From assembly GCA_025925615.1 (NCBI GenBank), contig JAICLN010000119.1, positions 1 to 10,448 on the forward strand: a stretch of DNA of 10,448 nt, given 5' to 3'. Below are positions 7,089-10,448 of this stretch, piece after piece. Positions within the stretch are counted from its first letter, which is position 1; every line of letters starts with the position of its first letter. The notes beneath the pieces were generated by a model. It saw nothing but the letters and a program-made list of their open reading frames with translations. It ran no database searches and had not been told where the DNA came from. The translations under genes were made by a program, and so were the position numbers. The DNA comes from Actinomycetospora sp. Lineage in GTDB: Bacteria; Actinomycetota; Actinomycetes; Mycobacteriales; Pseudonocardiaceae.

Positions 7089-8225
7089 ATGACCGACCCC
7101 ACGCCCACGCGGGCGCTGCCGTTGGCGGGCGTCCTCGTCGTGTCCTGCGAGCAGGCCGTCGCGGCCCCGCTCGCGACCCGCCACCTCGCGGACCTCGGCG
7201 CTCGGGTGATCAAGGTCGAGCGTCCCGGCCGTGGCGACTTCGCGCGGGACTACGACACCGTGGTGCAAGGCCTGTCCAGCCATTTCGTCTGGTTGAACCG
7301 GTCCAAGGAGTCGGTCACCGCCGACCTCAAGGACCCCGAGCAGTCGGCCCGCGTCCGCGAGCTGATCGACGGCGCGGACGTCTTCGTCCAGAACTTCGCG
7401 CCGGGCGCGGCAAACCGGCTCGGGCTCGGCGCGAAGGACCTGCGTCGAGACCATCCCGGTCTGGTCCACTGCAGCATCTCCGGCTACGGCTCGACCGGGC
7501 CCTACCGCGACGCCAAGGCCTACGACCTGCTCATCCAGGCCGAGGCCGGGCTCGTGTCGGTGACGGGCACCGAGGAGCACCCTGCCAAGGCGGGCATCCC
7601 CGCGGCCGACATCGGTGCCGGCATGTACGCGTTCTCCGGGATTCTCGCCGCGCTCTACGACCGCGAGCGCACCGGCGAGGGCGCCGCGATCGAGGTGAGC
7701 CTGTTCGACGCGCTCTCGGAGTGGATGGGCTTCCCGCTGCAGTACGCCCAGGGCAGCGGCCGCGCGCCGGTGCGGGCGGGGACGAGCCACCCGGCGATCG
7801 CGCCCTACGGGGCGTTCGCGGCGGGCGACGGGGTCGAGGTCGTGTTCGGCATCCAGAACGAGCGGGAGTGGCACCGCTTCTGCGAGGTGGTCCTCGCCGA
7901 CGCGGGGATCGCCGACGACGAGCGCTTCGCGACCGGGTCCGCGCGGGTGGAGAACCGGCCGGCCCTGCACGAGGCGATCGATGCGGTCCTCTCCGGACTG
8001 ACCGGCGACGAGCTCGTCGAGCGGCTCGAGCGCGCCGGTGTCGCCAACGCCCGCCGTCGCACCCTCGACGAGGTCCTCGCCCACCCGCAGCACGAGGAGC
8101 GGGGCCGGTTCGTCGAGGTCGACAGCTCGTCCGGCCCCGTCCGGACCCTGCTGCCGCCGATCACGTTCGCCGACGGCCGCACCCCGCGGATGGGGCCCGT
8201 CCCGGACGTGGGCCCCGCGGTGTGA
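7089..8225 (+). CDS. Family III CoA-transferase (CaiB/BaiF)
   Basis: A 378-residue cytoplasmic enzyme, normal for the family. It opens with the characteristic segment from PLAGVLVVSCEQAVAAPLA through HLADLGARVIKVERPG (about 11-47). It continues with NRSKESVTADLKD (70-82), FVQNFAPGAANRLGL (99-113), SGYGSTGPYRD (131-141) and PAADIGAGM (171-179). By family alignment Asp174 is the catalytic aspartate that carries the aspartyl-CoA intermediate. These enzymes move CoA between carboxylic acids, or racemise acyl-CoAs in related members. The substrate cannot be read from sequence. It follows HtrA by 55 bases without an obvious Shine-Dalgarno, so it may have its own, possibly leaderless, transcript. 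Its neighbours give no pathway clue, and it converges with the symporter unit at 8240, 14 bases away. Confidence 0.93.
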   Translation: MTDPTPTRALPLAGVLVVSCEQAVAAPLATRHLADLGARVIKVERPGRGDFARDYDTVVQGLSSHFVWLNRSKESVTADLKDPEQSARVRELIDGADVFVQNFAPGAANRLGLGAKDLRRDHPGLVHCSISGYGSTGPYRDAKAYDLLIQAEAGLVSVTGTEEHPAKAGIPAADIGAGMYAFSGILAALYDRERTGEGAAIEVSLFDALSEWMGFPLQYAQGSGRAPVRAGTSHPAIAPYGAFAAGDGVEVVFGIQNEREWHRFCEVVLADAGIADDERFATGSARVENRPALHEAIDAVLSGLTGDELVERLERAGVANARRRTLDEVLAHPQHEERGRFVEVDSSSGPVRTLLPPITFADGRTPRMGPVPDVGPAV

Positions 8226-8239
8226 GAGCTGTTCCTGGG

Positions 8240-8542
8240 CTATTCCTCCTCGATGGTGTCGATCCCGAGGGGGCGCACCCGTGCCCACGCCAGGAAGATC
8301 GCGGCGACGACGAGCAGGCCGATGCCGGTCCAGAGGTTGATCTCGGTCCCGGCGGCCCGGGCGAGCTGGTCGGGTCCGTCGAGCAGGCCGCGGATCACGA
8401 GGACCACGCCGTAGAGGCCCATCAGGGCGCCGATGACATAGCGGAGATCGAACAGCCGCTGCATGCGGCTCTCGGTCTCGATGGTGGTCTGCGGCGTGCC
8501 CGGCTCGTCCCGGGGCGGTCCGCTCTTGGCTGCTTCGCTCAT
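8240..8542 (-). CDS. Small two-helix membrane protein downstream of the symporter
   Basis: A 100-residue protein starting at ATG 8542 with GGGAG 5 bases upstream (8548-8552). A polar N-terminal tail of about 28 residues precedes RLFDLRYVIG, a first helix at about 34-53, a Gly/Asp/Ala-rich loop, a second helix at about 68-86, and an acidic end (DTIEEE). It begins 14 bases after the symporter stop and was probably cotranscribed with it. From memory, small proteins with this RLFD-start and two helices often follow sodium:solute symporter genes; an accessory-subunit role is inference. The frame upstream stays open by chance into the symporter, which can mislead gene callers into a 569-residue fusion. 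The gene itself looks intact even though the symporter is broken. Confidence 0.8.
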   Translation of the reverse strand: MSEAAKSGPPRDEPGTPQTTIETESRMQRLFDLRYVIGALMGLYGVVLVIRGLLDGPDQLARAAGTEINLWTGIGLLVVAAIFLAWARVRPLGIDTIEEE

Positions 8543-8556
8543 GACGGCTCCCGGTC

Positions 8557-9969
8557 TCAGGCGAAGAGGACGTTGAGGACGACGGTGATGACCAGCGCGA
8601 CCGCGCCGAGCAGCACCGGCTTGCGGTACCAGACCTTCTCCTTGGGCTGGCGCAGCGTCGGGACGGTGCCGTCGGGCCCGGGCACGCCGTAGACGATCCC
8701 GGCGAGCCGCTCGGGCTCGGGCCGGGCCGTGGCGAGCGAGACGACCACGGTGACGATGATGTCGACGAGGAACGCGGCTCCGGCCTGGTAGAAGCTCACC
8801 GCGATGCCAGAGCCGAAGTCCACGACGCCGGCCTCGGCGAGCACGAACACCACGGTGCCCCGCGATGACGCCGGTGAAGAGCCCCGAGAAGCCACCCCAG
8901 CCGGTGGTGCGCTTCCAGAACATGCCGAGGATGAACGTCGCGAAGATCGGTGCATTGAAGATCCCGAAGAGCGACTGCAGGTAGGTCATGATGTTGTTGA
9001 AGGACGAGGCCAGCAGCGCCGTGAAGATCGCGATGACGACCCCGAGGACGGTCACCCAGCGGCCCGCCGTCAGGTAGTAGCGGTCACTGCGGCCCTTCGC
9101 GAGGTAGGGCTGCAGCAGGTCGTAGGTGACGACCGTGTTGAGCGAGCTGACGTTCGCCGCCACGCCGGCCATGAACGAGGCGAACAGGCCGGTGATCGCG
9201 ATGCCGAGCACGCCCTCGGGCAGCAGCTGGCCGATCAGGGCCGGGATCGCGTCGTTGTACTCGAGACCGCCGGCGTTCTCGTTGCCGAAGTTCGGGATGG
9301 CGACGAGGGCGACGAGGCCCGGGATGATCGTGATGGCCGGGATGAAGATCTTGGGGAAGGCGGCGATCAGCGGCGTGCGCTGGCTCGCGCTGCGGTCCTT
9401 GGCGGACAGCGCCCGCTGGATCTCGGCGAAGTTCGTGGTCCAGTAGCCGAAGGACAGGACGAAGCCGAGCCCGAGGACGATCGAGATCCAGTTCGCGCCG
9501 ATGGGGTTGGTGACGCTGCCGATGCCGGTGCCCTGCCAGGCGTGCAGGCCCTCCGGTCCGAGTGCGGACGCCGAGACCTTCTCGGTCAGCGCGGAGTAGC
9601 CGCCGACGTGACGGACCGCGACGATCGCCAGCGGGATCAGACCGGCCAGGATGACGAAGAACTGCAGCACCTCGCCGTAGATCGCGGAGCCCAGCCCGCC
9701 GAAGCCGATGTAGACGAGCACGACCGCGGCCGAGAGCACGATGCCCCAGATCTGCGGCAGGCCCAGCAGGGCGTTGAGCACGATCGCGAGGGCGTAGAGG
9801 TTGACGCCGGCGATGAGCACGGAGGCGACGGCGAAGACGACCGCGTTGAGGACGTGCGTGTAGTTCCGAAGCGGAGCCGGAAGAACTCCGGAACCGATCT
9901 GACCTTCGACCGGTAGTAGTAGATGGCCAGGAGCGTGTAGTCCAGCCATCCCGGGTTCAGGCGCAGCAT
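8557..9969 (-). pseudogene. Sodium:solute symporter (SSS/SLC5 family), N-terminal deletion plus two frameshifts
   Basis: It starts at ATG 9969 with AAGGGG 5 bases upstream (9975-9980). Three frames make one protein: frame A 9969 to about 9868, frame B to about 8862, frame C to the TGA at 8557. The middle part is clear SSS sequence, with YWTTNFAEIQRALSAKD (about 9398-9446) and ANVSSLNTVVTYD (about 9120-9160), the helix with Na-binding serines. First lesion: LDYTLLAIY runs straight into YYRSKVRSVPEFF, skipping the rest of the first helix, the second helix and most of the third, roughly 70-90 residues by family memory. The joined length of about 470 residues against a usual 530-560 agrees. Second: one base is missing near 9866-9867 (GG where GGG restores RFGNYTHVLN). 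Third: one extra G in the run at 8858-8861. Without the core helices transport is unlikely. The adjacent galT suggests galactose or another sugar as the original substrate. Confidence 0.8.
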
Positions 9970-10008
9970 CGCGACCCCTTGCTGTCAGCGGGTTCCGAGA
10001 AGGTTCCC

Positions 10009-10020
10009 GTGAACGTTATC
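10009..10020. promoter_or_regulatory. LacI/GalR-like operator candidate
   Basis: GTGAACGTTATC is centred on AACGTT, with 8 of 12 positions symmetric. A central CG inside A/T-flanked half sites is typical of LacI/GalR-family operators, which often control sugar-use genes. Its position between a symporter and galT fits. The outer arms are imperfect. Confidence 0.3.
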
Positions 10021-10085
10021 GTCAGCCGGGCCACAGGGTCGTACCGACCGGTGGGGAACGTCAAGAGGGCATGAAGCACCAGGTG

Positions 10086-10091
10086 AGGAGG
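10086..10091 (+). promoter_or_regulatory. Strong ribosome binding site of galT
   Basis: AGGAGG sits 6 bases before ATG 10098, the best Shine-Dalgarno in the window. It selects 10098 over the ATG at 10071 that is in the same frame. Confidence 0.65.
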
Positions 10092-10097
10092 CGGTCG

Positions 10098-10448
10098 ATG
10101 ACGACGCCGGACGGCTCGGGGGAGCCATGTCAGGAAAGTCCCCCCATCGGCGTGCTCAACGGCATCCCGGACGTGCGGCGGCAGGGAAGGGCCGTGCCAG
10201 ACGCCGGGCCCGCCACCACTCCGGGCCTGGTCGTGAGCGAGGAGCGCCTCGCCGACGGCCGGCACATCACCTACTTCGGCGTCGCGCGGTGAGCGAGCGG
10301 CGCTACGACCCCACCCACGACGAGTGGGTCACCTTCGCCACCCACCGGCAGGACCGCACCTACAAGCCGCCGACCGCCGCCTGACCCCACTGCCCCACGC
10401 GCCCCGGCGGCCCGGAGACCGAGATCCCGCGCGAGCACTCCGAGAACG
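10098..10448 (+). pseudogene. galT: galT, galactose-1-phosphate uridylyltransferase, 5' part; frame break and in-frame UGA (3' end outside window)
   Basis: GalT exchanges UMP between UDP-glucose and galactose-1-phosphate in the Leloir pathway. From ATG 10098 the first frame gives a 64-residue product ending ERLADGRHITYFGVAR at TGA 10290-10292. LADGRxxxYF is the N-terminal signature of actinobacterial GalT. The protein then continues one frame back from GTG 10289 (GTGA overlap) with RRYDPTHDEWVTF and HRQDRTYKPPTAA, the conserved first strand region. That frame meets TGA at 10382-10384 and then continues as PHCPTRPGGPETEIP. In GalT the motif is CPxCPTRPGGP, so the UGA replaces exactly the first zinc-binding cysteine (Cys52 position of E. 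coli GalT). The usual variable spacer between YF and RYDP also seems shortened. A decayed gene is most likely. Alternatives are a functional start at GTG 10289 by coupling, selenocysteine at the UGA, or sequencing error. Confidence 0.75.

Larger units (their letters stand above)
9970..10097. promoter_or_regulatory. Divergent control region of the symporter and galT genes
   Basis: This 128-base region separates the two start codons. It holds a direct repeat GGTTCC at 9991-9996 and 10002-10007 (11-bp period, per the printed rows g/gttcc), an imperfect palindrome at 10009-10020, and one ATCGTCAG octamer at 10018-10025. A TTGACG-like element on the minus strand (10064-10059) has no well-spaced -10 that I can see. 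The promoters are not resolved. Confidence 0.4.

Noticed and set aside
8240..9949. Single 569-residue protein spanning the symporter middle and the small membrane protein
   Set aside because: The region after the frame break is Arg/Gly-rich out-of-frame sequence, and the last 100 residues have their own ATG and ribosome site. It is a frameshift artefact, not a fusion gene.
9957..10265. Minus-strand 102-codon open frame overlapping the symporter start and opposite galT
   Set aside because: It covers the divergent promoter region and the antisense of the galT N-terminus, has no recognisable motif, and no good ribosome site was seen.
10404..10415. Hairpin CCGG-CGGC-CCGG as a SECIS element
   Set aside because: The loop distance from the UGA is suitable, but a 4-bp CCGG stem arises easily in this GC content, so it is not listed as a feature and only mentioned with the UGA finding.
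1..10448. CRISPR arrays, tRNA or rRNA genes, insertion sequences, prophage genes
   Set aside because: No spaced repeats of CRISPR type, no cloverleaf sequence and no transposase, integrase or phage protein motif was seen on either strand.

Overview
The window is very GC-rich DNA with strong GC-ending codon bias, GGAG-type or weak ribosome sites, and actinobacterial gene families (a DUF4397 surface protein, DUF2252, a lipoprotein HtrA protease, a class A penicillin-binding protein, a family III CoA-transferase). It looks like a chromosome segment of a high-GC actinomycete. A member of the Pseudonocardiaceae fits best, but that is a judgement from gene content, not a measurement. No RNA gene, CRISPR array, insertion sequence or phage gene was seen.

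Layout. Positions 1-1668 (minus) hold the N-terminal 556 codons of a secreted DUF4397 protein with a Ser/Gly-rich stalk and 25 proline-valine pentapeptides; it continues off the left edge. Divergent to it is a DUF2252 protein (1909-3258, plus). This gene converges, across a hairpin that fills the 25-base gap, on a complete class A penicillin-binding protein (3284-5290, minus). Divergent from the PBP is a two-gene operon: an unrecognised lipoprotein (5412-5996) and an HtrA-like lipoprotein serine protease (5993-7033), joined by an ATGA overlap. A family III CoA-transferase follows (7089-8225). From 8240 the strand switches to a small two-helix membrane protein and a sodium:solute symporter gene (8557-9969), which is broken. 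Divergent from that is the start of galT (10098 to the right edge), also broken.

Two things stand out. First, the octamer ATCGTCAG occurs as an 11-bp-period tandem pair upstream of DUF2252 and again upstream of the PBP. In both cases it has the same orientation and lies exactly 44 bases before an ATG. The two 20-bp boxes differ at one base. This is the geometry of an OmpR/PhoB-type response-regulator site and suggests that DUF2252, the PBP and perhaps the lipoprotein/HtrA operon form one envelope-stress regulon. Second, both arms of the right-hand symporter/galT locus are damaged. The symporter lacks about 70-90 N-terminal codons and has two one-base frameshifts. galT has a frame break and an in-frame UGA exactly at the first cysteine of its CPxCP zinc motif. 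Decay of a galactose-use locus is the simplest reading. Selenocysteine at that UGA is the exciting but less likely alternative, and sequencing error could explain the one-base changes.

As a set, the middle genes build and police the cell envelope: peptidoglycan synthesis by the PBP, quality control of exported proteins by HtrA, and a surface-exposed DUF4397 protein. The CoA-transferase appears to be an unrelated metabolic gene.
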